This document shows positions 8,157-16,622 of a stretch of DNA of 64,000 nucleotides, piece by piece (position 1 is the first letter of the stretch; each line of letters starts with the position of its first letter). A program made the translations under genes and the position numbers. The DNA is from Prauserella marina (GTDB lineage: Bacteria > Actinomycetota > Actinomycetes > Mycobacteriales > Pseudonocardiaceae). The stretch covers positions 2,158,501-2,222,500 of the forward strand of contig NZ_CP016353.1 of assembly GCF_002240355.1 (NCBI RefSeq), written 5' to 3'. The notes beneath the pieces are model-generated. The model saw nothing but the letters and a program-made list of their open reading frames with translations. It made no database searches and had not been told where the DNA came from.

Positions 8157-9347
8157 GTGACCGTTGGCCCACTGAGCGGGGTGCGGGTGCTGGACGTGTC
8201 GACGATCCTGGCAGGCCCGCTGGCGTCCTCGCTGCTCGGCGAATTCGGCGCCGAGGTGATCAAGATCGAGCAGCCGGGGGAGGGCGACCCGGCGCGACGC
8301 TATCCGCCGCTGGCCGACGACGGCGTCTCCGAGGCGTGGGCGATGCTGGGCCGTACCAAGCGAAGCGTCACGATCGATCTGCACGCGCCCGAGGCGGCGG
8401 CGCTGGTCGGAAAGCTCGCCGCGACCGCCGAGGTCGTGGTGACCAACTTCCGTCCCGCGACGCTGCGCCGGTTTCGCATCGACTTCGACGACCTGCGTGC
8501 CTACCGGCCGGATCTGGTGATGGTGCACGTGAGCGCGTTCGGCCGCACCGGCCCCTACGCCGACCGGCCCGGTTTCGCCCGCGTGGCCGAGGCGTTCGCC
8601 GGACTGACCTACCGCACCGGCGATCCGGAACGGCCCCCGGTGTTCGCGGGCTATCCGGTCGCCGACGGCGTCACCGGCATCTACGCGGCGTTCGCGGCGA
8701 TGCTCGCGCTGCGGCAGCGGGACCACACCGGTGAAGCGCAACTGGCCGACATTCCCCTCTACGAGCCGTTGTTGCGCATGATGGAGGACTTCGTCGTCGA
8801 GTACGGCGTGACCGGCCGAAGTCGTGAACGGCAGGGCAACCGGAATCCGCACATCAGCCCGAACAGCCTCTACCGCACCCGCGACGGCCGCTGGCTCGCC
8901 CTGCCCGCCTCGACCGAGCAGATGTGGCGGCGCCTGGTCGCGGTCATGGCCGCACCGGATCTCGCCGTGCACGACACCATGACCGCGCGGCTGGAGAACA
9001 GGGACGAGATCGAGTCAAGGGTCGCCGAGTTCGTCGCCGCGCACGATCTGGAGCCGTTGATGGCCCTGCTCGTCGAGGCGGGAGTGGCCGCGGGGCCGGT
9101 GAATTCGGCTTCCGACATCGTGGCCGACCCGCACATCAGGGCGCGTGGCTCGGTGGTCGAACTCGCTCGCGGCGAGGGTGAGCCCCGGCTGCCGATGCAG
9201 GCGCCGGCGGGCCGGTTCTCCGGTTTCGAGGCCACGATCGGCGGCCGCGCGCCTGGGCTCGGTGAGCACACCGCCGAGGTGCTGCGCGAAGCCGGTGGGC
9301 TGACCGGCCCTGAGATCGAGAAGCTGCGCCAACGCGGTGTGATCTGA
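8157..9347 (+). CDS. CaiB/BaiF family (class III) CoA-transferase
   Basis: A 396-residue enzyme starting at GTG 8157, with GAAAGGA 9-15 bases upstream. Family landmarks are GVRVLDVSTILAGPLAS at the N-terminus, AEVIKIEQPGEGDPAR, and LADIPLYEPL, whose Asp aligns with the catalytic aspartate of formyl-CoA transferase. These enzymes move CoA between carboxylic acids through an aspartyl-CoA intermediate in the cytoplasm. Together with the downstream MatC/SLC13-like permease it suggests import of a carboxylate and its activation to a CoA ester. The acid cannot be named from sequence. Confidence 0.9.
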   Translation: MTVGPLSGVRVLDVSTILAGPLASSLLGEFGAEVIKIEQPGEGDPARRYPPLADDGVSEAWAMLGRTKRSVTIDLHAPEAAALVGKLAATAEVVVTNFRPATLRRFRIDFDDLRAYRPDLVMVHVSAFGRTGPYADRPGFARVAEAFAGLTYRTGDPERPPVFAGYPVADGVTGIYAAFAAMLALRQRDHTGEAQLADIPLYEPLLRMMEDFVVEYGVTGRSRERQGNRNPHISPNSLYRTRDGRWLALPASTEQMWRRLVAVMAAPDLAVHDTMTARLENRDEIESRVAEFVAAHDLEPLMALLVEAGVAAGPVNSASDIVADPHIRARGSVVELARGEGEPRLPMQAPAGRFSGFEATIGGRAPGLGEHTAEVLREAGGLTGPEIEKLRQRGVI

Positions 9348-9363
9348 GCAGAAGGAGCCGCAC

Positions 9364-10617
9364 ATGACTATGGCAGTCGTGTCGATCATCGTCCTGGTCG
9401 CCCTCTTCGCGGCTACCCTGATACCCGCGTTCGATCTCGGACTGGGTGCGCTGGCCGCGGCTTTCGTCGTGGGCCTCGCGGCGGGGGTGCCCGCCGACGA
9501 GGTGACCGGGTTCTTCCCAGCCGACTTCTTCGTCCTCATCGTCGGGGTCACCGCCCTGTTCGCCGTTGCCCACCTGAACGGGACCCTCGACTGGCTGCTC
9601 GGGCTGTTGCTGCGGCTGGTCGGCGGCAGGCTGGCGCTGGTGCCTTTGGTGCCGTTCGTGATCGGCGCCGTGCTGACCGCGGTCGGCACCCTGCCCGCGG
9701 CCGCGACCGCCATCGTCGCCCCGATCGCGCTGGGACTGGCCGCGCGGTACGGCATCTCGCCGCTCGTGGCGGCGGTTCTCGGCATCACCGGCATCATCAG
9801 CGGGCTGCTCTCGCCGCTGGCCGTCTACGGGGTGACCGCTCGCGAGCTCAGCGCGAAGTTCGGCATCGAGCTTCCCGGTTCGGCGCCGGTGGCCTTTCTG
9901 CTCGGCGGGTTGCTGACCGGGCTCGTCGTTTCTCTGGTGTGCTTGCTCATCGGCTTGCGCACCGGTGCCGTTCCTCGTGGCAGGGTCGCGGGGGACCCGC
10001 CGCCGGAGAGCGGTACCGCGCCGGTGCCGGCGACGAAGAGCGCAAGGGTGCTCACCGTGCTCTGCCTGCTCGCCGTGGTCGTGCTCTCGGTCGGGTTCGA
10101 GATGAACATCGGCTATCTCGGCATCACCGGGGCTCTCGTCCTGCAATTGGTGCTGCGGCTGGAGCCGGGCGCGGTGGTGGCGAAGATCCCATGGTCGGTG
10201 GTCCTGTTGATCGGCGGCCTGCTCACCTATGTCGGCCTGATGCAGCACCTCGGCGCTTTCGAGCAGATCTCCGACCTGCTGCGGGTCGAAGGTTCAGCGG
10301 CACTGAGCCTGCTCGTGCTGTGCTACATCGCCGGCATCACGTCGTTCGCCGCCAGTTCCATCGCGGTGTTCGTGACGGCCATGCCGCTGCTGCCGCCGCT
10401 GGTGGAGGCCGGTGTCTCCCCGGTGGGCGGAGTGCTGGCCATCGCGCTGGCCTCGGTGCTGGTCGACATCAATCCGCTCGGCATCACCGGAGGACTGATC
10501 CTCGGCGCGGCCGAACCCTCGGCGAGGCCACGGTTGTTCCGGCAGTTGCTCACCTATGGACTGATCTCGATCGCCGTCGCGCCAGCGCTCGCGTGGCTGG
10601 CGTTCAGCTTCTGGTGA
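9364..10617 (+). CDS. SLC13/MatC-like carboxylate permease
   Basis: A 417-residue, almost entirely hydrophobic protein with about 11-12 membrane segments. Two repeated helix-hairpin regions (TLPAAATAIVAPIALGLAARYG and TSFAASSIAVFVTAMPLL) fit the ion-transporter superfamily that includes SLC13 and the malonate carrier MatC. The polar middle loop (about 200-225) separates the two halves. It starts 16 bases after the CoA-transferase with an SD (AGAAGGAG). A dicarboxylate or short organic acid is the likely cargo. Its last 14 bases overlap the convergent arsC gene. Confidence 0.8.
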   Translation: MTMAVVSIIVLVALFAATLIPAFDLGLGALAAAFVVGLAAGVPADEVTGFFPADFFVLIVGVTALFAVAHLNGTLDWLLGLLLRLVGGRLALVPLVPFVIGAVLTAVGTLPAAATAIVAPIALGLAARYGISPLVAAVLGITGIISGLLSPLAVYGVTARELSAKFGIELPGSAPVAFLLGGLLTGLVVSLVCLLIGLRTGAVPRGRVAGDPPPESGTAPVPATKSARVLTVLCLLAVVVLSVGFEMNIGYLGITGALVLQLVLRLEPGAVVAKIPWSVVLLIGGLLTYVGLMQHLGAFEQISDLLRVEGSAALSLLVLCYIAGITSFAASSIAVFVTAMPLLPPLVEAGVSPVGGVLAIALASVLVDINPLGITGGLILGAAEPSARPRLFRQLLTYGLISIAVAPALAWLAFSFW

Positions 10618-11008
10618 GCAGGTCCGTGAGCAGTTCCTGGACTTTTCGGTCGATGTCGTCCCTGATCGGGCGGATCTGTTCGGCGGTGAGTCCGGCCGGG
10701 TCCTCCAGTCGCCAGTCGAGGTAGCGCTTGCCGGGGTAGACGGGGCAGGCGTCGCCGCAGCCCATGGTGATCACGACGTCGGCCGCGCGCACCGCGTCGG
10801 TGGTCAGTGGTTTCGGGAACGCCGTGGTCAGGTCGATGCCGATTTCTCCCATGACCTCGATGACCGCGGGGTTGATGTCGTCGGCGGGGGCGGAGCCAGC
10901 GGAGCGCACGACGACCCGGCCCTCGGCGTGATGGTCGAGCAGGGCCGCTGCCATTTGTGAGCGGCCCGCGTTGTGCACGCACACGAACAGCACTTCCGGT
11001 GTGGTCAT
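10604..11008 (-). CDS. arsC: Arsenate reductase, LMW-phosphatase type
   Basis: A 134-residue protein reducing arsenate to arsenite. The P-loop CVHNAGRS places the nucleophile at Cys10 and the anion-binding Arg at 16. Cys84 and Cys88 (GCGDACP) are placed to form the second-step disulfide of thioredoxin- or mycoredoxin-linked enzymes, and DPAG follows. The ATG at 11008 overlaps the acr3 stop by one base, so it is translated with the efflux gene. The 3' end overlaps the convergent permease by 14 bases. Third gene of arsR-acr3-arsC. Confidence 0.92.
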   Translation of the reverse strand: MTTPEVLFVCVHNAGRSQMAAALLDHHAEGRVVVRSAGSAPADDINPAVIEVMGEIGIDLTTAFPKPLTTDAVRAADVVITMGCGDACPVYPGKRYLDWRLEDPAGLTAEQIRPIRDDIDRKVQELLTDLLTRS

Positions 11009-12063
11009 CAGGAAACCTTCCTCGCGGCGGCCCTGCGGCGCAGGGCAAGAGAGACGTAGACGAGGGCGACGAGTACCGGGACCTCGATCAGCGGGCCGAC
11101 GACCCCGGCCAGTGCCTGTCCGCTGGTGGCACCGAAAGTGGCGATCGCGACGGCGATGGCGAGCTCGAAGTTGTTGCCCGCCGCGGTGAACGCGAGCGTG
11201 GTGGTCCGCTCGTCGCTGAGTTCGAGCGCGCGGCCCAGCGCGTAGGAACCTGCCCACATGAGGCCGAAGTAGGTCAGCAGTGGCAGCGCGATCCGCGCTA
11301 CGTCGAGTGGGCGGCCGACGATCTGCTCGCCCTGCAACGCGAACAGGACCACGATGGTGAACAGCAACCCGTACAGCGCGATCGGTCCGATCCGGGGCAG
11401 GAACGTGGTTTCGTACCATGTGCGGCCTCGCGCGCGTTCCCCGATGCGGCGCGTGAGATATCCGGCCAGCAGCGGGATTCCGAGGAAGATCAGCACGCTC
11501 TTGGTGATCTGCCAGCCCGACACCGACAACGTCGTGGTGTCCAGTCCGAGCCAGCCCGGCAGCACCGAAAGGTAGAACCAGCCCAACAGGCCGAAGGCGA
11601 TGACCTGGAACACCGAGTTGAGCGCGACGAGTACGGCGGCGGCCTCGCGGTCGCCGAGGGCGAGGTCGTTCCAGATGATGACCATCGCGATGCAGCGGGC
11701 GAGCCCGACGATGATCAAGCCGGTGCGGTACTCGGGCAGATCCGGAAGCATCAGCCACGCCAGCGCGAACATCAGTGCCGGTCCCAGGACCCAGTTGAGG
11801 ACCAGAGAGGACCACAGCAGGCGCCGGTCGCCGGTGACCGTACCGAGCCGGTCGTAGCGGACCTTCGCCAGCGGCGGGTACATCATCACCAGTAGCCCGA
11901 GCGCGATCGGCAGCGAGATCCCGTCCACGCTCACCGCGTTCAGCGCCGTGCTCAGGCCGGGGATCGACCGACCCGCGAGCAGGCCGACCGCCATGGCCGC
12001 GGCGATCCACACCGGAAGGAACCGGTCCAGCTTCGAGAGCTGCCTGGCGACGGTGGTGGTCAC
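11008..12063 (-). CDS. acr3: Arsenite efflux permease, ACR3 family
   Basis: A 351-residue carrier with about 10 membrane segments. GLARCIAMVIIWNDLA contains the conserved membrane cysteine of Acr3, and NNFELAIAVAIATFG carries the conserved Glu of a discontinuous helix. It exports As(III), possibly Sb(III), using the proton-motive force. GTG 12063 overlaps the arsR TGA (GTGA), fixing the start; the frame upstream runs through arsR and is not coding. Product of arsC (arsenite) is its substrate. Confidence 0.92.
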   Translation of the reverse strand: MTTTVARQLSKLDRFLPVWIAAAMAVGLLAGRSIPGLSTALNAVSVDGISLPIALGLLVMMYPPLAKVRYDRLGTVTGDRRLLWSSLVLNWVLGPALMFALAWLMLPDLPEYRTGLIIVGLARCIAMVIIWNDLALGDREAAAVLVALNSVFQVIAFGLLGWFYLSVLPGWLGLDTTTLSVSGWQITKSVLIFLGIPLLAGYLTRRIGERARGRTWYETTFLPRIGPIALYGLLFTIVVLFALQGEQIVGRPLDVARIALPLLTYFGLMWAGSYALGRALELSDERTTTLAFTAAGNNFELAIAVAIATFGATSGQALAGVVGPLIEVPVLVALVYVSLALRRRAAARKVS

Positions 12064-12422
12064 GCCGGCACGTTCTGCTCGCCGGGTACCAGCACGGCCG
12101 AGAGGCGGGCCAGCACCTCGGGGTGCACGCGGTAGTAGACCCAGGTGCCCCTGCGCTCGCCGGTGATCAGCCCGGACTGCCGCAGCACCTTGAGGTGGTG
12201 CGAGATCGTGGGGCCGCTCAGGTCGAAAGCGTCGGTCAGATCGCAGACGCACGCCTCGCCACCGGAGTGCGAGGCGATCAGCGACAGCAACCGAAGCCGG
12301 ACCGGGTCCGCCATCGCCTTGAACAAACCCGAGAGCTCGGCGGCCTGCTCGGCTGACAGTGGTTCCCTGGCCAGCGGGGAGCAGCACGCGTCGATCGCGG
12401 TCAGCGGGAGTTGCTTCGGCAT
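12060..12422 (-). CDS. arsR: ArsR/SmtB-family arsenic-responsive repressor
   Basis: A 120-residue winged-helix repressor. The recognition region is LSGPTISHHLKVLRQSGLI, and EACVCDL is the ArsR metalloid-binding motif (Cys58, Cys60). An additional Cys13-Cys14 pair near the N-terminus could supply the third thiolate. ATG 12422 has TAGGCGG just upstream; an in-frame ATG at 12443 lies inside the inverted repeat and lacks an SD. It heads the leftward ars operon and faces arsI, so one operator region can control both. Confidence 0.9.
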   Translation of the reverse strand: MPKQLPLTAIDACCSPLAREPLSAEQAAELSGLFKAMADPVRLRLLSLIASHSGGEACVCDLTDAFDLSGPTISHHLKVLRQSGLITGERRGTWVYYRVHPEVLARLSAVLVPGEQNVPA

Positions 12423-12437
12423 GCCGCCTATATTGAC

Positions 12438-12487
12438 ATTCATCTATCTAGAAGGCAATCTAAGTCTCGTTCGCTGTTTAGATGAAT
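12438..12487. promoter_or_regulatory. arsR/arsI divergent operator region
   Basis: ATTCATCTA (12438-12446) and TAGATGAAT (12479-12487) are perfect 9-base inverted copies 32 bases apart. The right copy also starts a smaller dyad, TAGAT-GAAT-ATCTA (12479-12492). They flank the start regions of the two divergent ars transcripts, as expected for ArsR sites controlling both. The AT-rich stretch stands out from the surrounding GC-rich DNA. Confidence 0.7.
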
Positions 12488-12508
12488 ATCTATCCAAGGA
12501 GGATGTCA

Positions 12509-12940
12509 ATGTCTCGTGTGCAGATCGCCCTGCGAGTGGGGGACCTGGCCGCATCGATCGACTTCTATACGAAGCTGTTCGGGGTCGAGCCCTCGAAGCT
12601 GCGGCCCGGCTATGCCAACTTCGCCATCGAGGATCCCGCGCTCAAGCTGGTGCTGATTGAGGGCGAGCCGGGGCAGGCCACCGTCATGGATCACCTCGGC
12701 GTCGAGGTCGGCTCCACCGGTGAGGTCGAGGCGGCCACCCAGCGGCTCACCGGTGAAGGACTGGACACCCTCACCGAGGACGACACCACCTGCTGCTATG
12801 CCGTGCAGGACAAGGTGTGGGTGCACGGTCCTGGCCAAGAGCCATGGGAGGTCTACACCGTCAAGGCCGATTCCCAGGACTATGGCACCGATAGTGCCGC
12901 TCCGGCCGCGTGCTGCACCCCGGAGGCAAAGGCGGGTTAG
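12509..12940 (+). CDS. arsI: ArsI/CadI-type metalloid resistance VOC protein
   Basis: A 143-residue vicinal-oxygen-chelate protein very like mycobacterial CadI and the ArsI C-As lyases. Likely metal ligands are Gln5, His62 and Glu114, and the vicinal pair Cys95-Cys96 (TTCCYAVQDKVWV) is the ArsI hallmark that binds organoarsenicals. A second pair, Cys135-Cys136, lies near the end. ArsI cleaves trivalent methyl- or aryl-arsenicals; CadI is a cadmium-induced protein, and sequence alone does not separate the two. ATG 12509 has a strong AAGGAGG six bases upstream. Divergent from arsR; its last 4 bases overlap the next gene. Confidence 0.85.
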   Translation: MSRVQIALRVGDLAASIDFYTKLFGVEPSKLRPGYANFAIEDPALKLVLIEGEPGQATVMDHLGVEVGSTGEVEAATQRLTGEGLDTLTEDDTTCCYAVQDKVWVHGPGQEPWEVYTVKADSQDYGTDSAAPAACCTPEAKAG

Positions 12941-14331
12941 CCATCGGGCAGGGCAAGGCAGAGCGCGTCCAGCGCGGCGGTGAATCCGTGCTCTGGTGGC
13001 GTCGCATAGCCGATGACCACGCCGTCGCGTGGTGGCATCGTGCTGGCGGGGTGGCGATAGGGGCCAAGCCCGTCGAGCGCGATGCCGAGTCGTCGCGCGG
13101 CGCGTAGCGCGGTTTCCTCGGTGCCGGGCGGGAGTTCGAGGACAGCGTGCAGTCCCGCCGCGATACCGCTGACACCGATGTGCGGTGCGCGCTCGGCGAG
13201 TGTGCCGACGAGCTGTTCCCTGCGCCGCCGGTAGCTTCGCCGCATCCGGCGCAGGTGCTTGTCGTAGCCGCCGCTGGCGAGGAAGTCGGCGAGCGTGAGC
13301 TGATCGACGACGCCGGACCACAGCTCCCGCTCTCCCTTGGCCCGCAACACATCGCCGACGAGCGCGGGCGGCAGCACCAGCCAGCCCAGCCGCAGCGCGG
13401 GGGAGAGGCTTTTGCTCGTCGAACCGAGATAGACGACATGGCCGGGGTCGAGGCCCTGCACCGCGCCGACCGGCTCCCGGTCGTAGCGGAACTCGCCGTC
13501 GTAGTCGTCCTCAAGAACCAGCCCGCCGGTCGCGCGGGCCCAGTCGATGACCTCCGCGCGCCGTCGCGGGTGCAACGGGCCGCCGGTGGGGTACTGGTGT
13601 GCCGGGGTGAGCAGGACCGAGGTCGCTCCCGTGCCGGGCAGTTCATCGACCCTGGCGCCGTGCGAGTCGATCGTCAGGGCGACGGTGGAGGCCCCCGCGT
13701 CGTTCAGGATCGACCGGTGGAAGGCCAGCCCGTAGGACTCCGTCGCGATCGGACCTCCGAGCACCTTGGCCAGCAGCCTCAGCCCGTGCGCGAAGCCCGA
13801 GCACACCACGATCCGGTCGGCCTCGGTACGCACACCCCGTGCCCGCGCGAGGTATTCCGCCAGCGCCTGCCGCAGTTCGGGCCTGCCGCGCGGGTCACCG
13901 GCCCCGAACGCGTCGTTCGGGGCGGCCGTGAGCGCGCGGCGGGCTGAGGAAAGCCAAGCGGCACGCGGAAAAGCGGCGGCATCCGGAGAGCTGGGAAGCA
14001 GGTCGTGGACTGCTTTCCGGGGCGCCGGTCGACGCGCGCGCCGGGTGGTGTCGGGTTCCGGCGGGGTCGCGCGCCGCGCGACCCTGGTGCCGGATCCCTG
14101 GCGGGAGGTCAGCCAGCCCTCCTCGGCGAGCTCGGCATAGGCGGCGGCGACGGTGTTGCGCGCGATGCCCAGGTCGAGGGCGAGGCCGCGGTAGGACGGC
14201 AGCCGGGTATCGGGAGCGAGGCGGCCGGAGCGGATGGCTTCGCGCAGCGCGTGCATGAGGCGCGCGCGAATGCTTCCCTCACCGCTGAGCTCAAGGTGGA
14301 GGTCCGTGCCCTGCTCGTCCAATTGACCCAT
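12937..14331 (-). CDS. MocR/PdxR-type regulator: GntR HTH + aminotransferase domain
   Basis: About 464 residues. The N-terminal winged helix (HALREAIRSGRLAPDTRLPS, then GIARNTVAAAYAELAEEGWL) is followed by a fold-type I aminotransferase-like domain; LGSTSKSLSPALRLGW holds the expected PLP lysine. Such regulators use PLP as effector. In-frame ATGs at 14331, 14355 and 14367 are all possible; 14331 (MGQLDEQG) is chosen because the others run into the divergent promoter. The frame continues far upstream but there it is antisense to the next genes. It probably regulates the divergent AhpD-like gene. Confidence 0.88.
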   Translation of the reverse strand: MGQLDEQGTDLHLELSGEGSIRARLMHALREAIRSGRLAPDTRLPSYRGLALDLGIARNTVAAAYAELAEEGWLTSRQGSGTRVARRATPPEPDTTRRARRPAPRKAVHDLLPSSPDAAAFPRAAWLSSARRALTAAPNDAFGAGDPRGRPELRQALAEYLARARGVRTEADRIVVCSGFAHGLRLLAKVLGGPIATESYGLAFHRSILNDAGASTVALTIDSHGARVDELPGTGATSVLLTPAHQYPTGGPLHPRRRAEVIDWARATGGLVLEDDYDGEFRYDREPVGAVQGLDPGHVVYLGSTSKSLSPALRLGWLVLPPALVGDVLRAKGERELWSGVVDQLTLADFLASGGYDKHLRRMRRSYRRRREQLVGTLAERAPHIGVSGIAAGLHAVLELPPGTEETALRAARRLGIALDGLGPYRHPASTMPPRDGVVIGYATPPEHGFTAALDALCLALPDG

Positions 14332-14388
14332 CCATTCAGTGCTGGAATGAACCATGGTTGGGGTCATTTTCGCCCATAGTGTCGAGCC

Positions 14389-14841
14389 ATGACAACCTTC
14401 CAGGTGCCTGAGCGCATGAACTTCTCCGCTGTCGCCCCCAAGATCCTCAAGGCCGTGCTGGCCCTCGACTCGGCCGCGAGGCAGGGCCTCGACCCGGTAC
14501 TCGTCGAGCTGGTCCAGATCCGTGCCTCGCAACTCAACCGCTGCGCGTACTGCATCGACTACCACAGCACCGACGCCCGCGAGGCGGGTGAGACGGAGGA
14601 ACGGATCTACCAGCTCAGCGCGTGGCAGGAAGCCGGTGTCTACACCCTGCGGGAGCGGGCGGCCCTCGCGCTGACCGAACACGTCACGCTGCTGCCAGGC
14701 GGTGTTCCCGACGAGGTCTACGACAGGGCCGCCGAGCACTTCGACGAGGCCGAACTCGCGCGGCTCATCGCCGTGATCTTCACCGTCAATACCTGGAACC
14801 GCATGAACGTCACCACCCGCAAGACACCGGGAACGCCGTAG
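14389..14841 (+). CDS. Carboxymuconolactone decarboxylase/AhpD-like protein
   Basis: A 150-residue protein with the AhpD core RCAYCIDYHSTDA: Cys52 and Cys55 form a CxxC redox pair and His59 completes the motif. Such proteins act as thiol peroxidases or adaptor reductants in the cytoplasm; CMD decarboxylases lack the CxxC, so a redox role is favoured. It is divergent from the MocR-type regulator, a pairing common in actinobacteria. The gap holds a perfect palindrome AACCATGGTT (14350-14359) that may be part of the operator. Confidence 0.88.
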   Translation: MTTFQVPERMNFSAVAPKILKAVLALDSAARQGLDPVLVELVQIRASQLNRCAYCIDYHSTDAREAGETEERIYQLSAWQEAGVYTLRERAALALTEHVTLLPGGVPDEVYDRAAEHFDEAELARLIAVIFTVNTWNRMNVTTRKTPGTP

Positions 14842-14898
14842 CGGCACCGGCACCGACGGTCCATTTCGGATGGTCATCGTTTTCTCAGAGAGGCAGCC

Positions 14899-16083
14899 GT
14901 GAGCACGCTCGACACATCCTTGCCCGCCACCGGCGGGCACTCGCCGGTCAAGGGCTGGCTCGCCATCCTGGCGGTGACCCTCGGCATCTTCGCGCTGATG
15001 ACCTCGGAGCTGCTGCCGGTAGGACTGCTCACGCCGGTCGGTTCCGCGCTCGGTGTTTCGGAGGGCACCGCCGGATTGATGGTGACGATTCCCGGGCTCG
15101 TGGCAGCTGTGTCGGCTCCGCTGGTCACCGTGGCCACCGGCCGCGTGGACCGGCGGGTCGTGCTGGCTGTCCTCATCGGACTCGTCGGAGCGGCCAACCT
15201 CGTCTCCAGTGTCGCCACGAGCTTCGCCCTTGTGCTGGTCGCGCGTTTCCTCGTCGGCATCAGCGTCGGCGGATTCTGGTCGCTTGCCGGTGGTATCGCG
15301 CTGCGGCTGGTGCCGCCCAAGCACGTTCCCCGCGCCACGGCGGTGATTTTCGGCGGCGTCGAGACCGCGTCGGTCCTCGGCGTTCCGGCGGGCACGTTCC
15401 TCGGCGACCTCAGCGGCTGGCGGACGGCGTTTGCCGCCGTCGGCGTTCTCGGCCTGATCTCGCTCGCCTGTGTCGTATTACTGGTGCCGAAGCTGCCAGC
15501 CAGGAGGACGATCGGTTTCGTGGACCTGCGCGACCTGTTCACGGGCAACCGCGGGGTGCGAAAGGGAATCACCGTGACGTTTCTCGTCATCACCGGCCAT
15601 TTCCTCGCCTACACGTTCCTCAGACCGATACTGGGTGAGGCCGGGGTCGAGGCCAAGGCGACCGGCGCGCTGCTGCTGGCCTTCGGTGTCGCCGGAATCT
15701 GTGGCAACTTCCTCGCCGGTGCGCTGATCGGCAACCGGCTTCGCCTGACCGTCACGGGTATCGGAGTGCTGCTCGGCACGGCCATGGTCCTGCTCGCCGT
15801 CGTGGAACTCACCACGTTCACCGCGGGCGCGATTCTCGTACTGTGGGGTCTCGGCTACGGAGCGGTGCCGGTCACCGTCCAGACCTGGATCATCAAGGCG
15901 GCGGGAGAGTCGACGGAGGCCGCGTCGTCGCTGAACACGGCCGCGTTCAATCTCTCCATCGCGCTGGGCGCGCTAGCGGGTGGCCTTGCGATCAACCACG
16001 TCGCCACCACCAGTGTGCTCTGGATCGGTGCCGCGCTCGTGATGCTCGTCCTGCCGGTCGTACGGTCCGGCGCGAGAGCGTGA
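14899..16083 (+). CDS. MFS transporter, DHA1 drug-efflux type
   Basis: A 394-residue, 12-helix permease starting at GTG 14899 after an AGAGAGG SD. FALMTSELLPVGLL and LVARFLVGISVGGFWSLAGG are typical of the AraJ/YdhP/NepI branch of DHA1 exporters, and GRVDRRVVL matches the loop after helix 2. Substrates of that branch include sugars, purine nucleosides and drugs; none can be assigned here. It follows the AhpD-like gene by 57 bases and may be cotranscribed under the MocR regulator. Confidence 0.88.
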   Translation: MSTLDTSLPATGGHSPVKGWLAILAVTLGIFALMTSELLPVGLLTPVGSALGVSEGTAGLMVTIPGLVAAVSAPLVTVATGRVDRRVVLAVLIGLVGAANLVSSVATSFALVLVARFLVGISVGGFWSLAGGIALRLVPPKHVPRATAVIFGGVETASVLGVPAGTFLGDLSGWRTAFAAVGVLGLISLACVVLLVPKLPARRTIGFVDLRDLFTGNRGVRKGITVTFLVITGHFLAYTFLRPILGEAGVEAKATGALLLAFGVAGICGNFLAGALIGNRLRLTVTGIGVLLGTAMVLLAVVELTTFTAGAILVLWGLGYGAVPVTVQTWIIKAAGESTEAASSLNTAAFNLSIALGALAGGLAINHVATTSVLWIGAALVMLVLPVVRSGARA

Positions 16084-16175
16084 GCCGCGAGGCATGGCGT
16101 CTCGTACTCTGCGCGGCGGCCGGGTAGTCGTCTGGCGTTTCTCCCGTTTGTGTTGGGCGGTGCCGGTATCGGGTC

Positions 16176-16307
16176 ATGTTCCAGGGTCACTACAAGATCG
16201 GGGTGATTATTCCCTTGCGGCTGCTCGTGATCGCGCTGGTGGTTCGCAAACGACATCGGAAGCAGGCCGAGGCTCAGGATGCCGTCGCGCGGCCGCCGTA
16301 TCGCTAG
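16176..16307 (+). CDS. Possible 43-residue membrane peptide or gene remnant
   Basis: In the otherwise gene-free 16084-16510 gap, ATG 16176 opens a frame for a 43-residue peptide. It has one hydrophobic stretch (IGVIIPLRLLVIALVV) followed by a basic segment (RKRHRKQ), the pattern of a single-pass, N-out/C-in membrane peptide. There is no convincing SD and no recognised family. It could be a degraded end of a membrane protein gene. The rest of this gap shows nothing firm apart from one possible decayed CRISPR repeat end (GGGAAGAC at 16420-16427). Confidence 0.25.
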   Translation: MFQGHYKIGVIIPLRLLVIALVVRKRHRKQAEAQDAVARPPYR

Positions 16308-16510
16308 GCCGGCTCCTGGCAGGATTGTCCGAAGTGGACCGGGTGTACTGGGAGGGTTTCCCAGGCTGAGACGTGCGCTGTAGCGAGTCTTGGTGAGGTG
16401 CTGGGCTGCGCCACCCGCAGGGAAGACGCGCTGGCTGGCAACGCGTGCGATGTGTTCAGACCACACCCGGGTCGCCTTGGAACGCCTCCACGTGGCTGTG
16501 GTGCGGTGAC

Positions 16511-16615
16511 TGCGGATCTCGCTGGGCCGAGTGCGGATCTCGCCGACCTGAGTGCGGATCTCGGGGGCCTGAACGGGGGACTCGCGAGCACGAGCGCGGG
16601 ACTCGCGGAGTCAGG
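16511..16615. repeat. Five diverged 21-bp tandem repeats beside CRISPR array 1
   Basis: Units begin at 16511, 16532, 16553, 16574 and 16595. The first three share TGCGGATCTCG and the last two share GGGACTCGCG at the same phase. The repeat ends 8 bases before the first decayed CRISPR repeat. A period of 21 keeps a reading frame and would give heptapeptide repeats, but no start, stop or family supports a gene. Confidence 0.75.
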
Positions 16616-16622
16616 CCGTGGT

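Noticed and set aside
9136-10248. 370-residue minus-strand ORF
   Set aside because: His/Gln/Arg-rich shadow of the CoA-transferase and permease genes; no family or SD.
12937-15324. 795-residue minus-strand ORF covering the MocR gene and beyond
   Set aside because: Only 12937-14331 matches a family; the rest is antisense to the AhpD-like and MFS genes.
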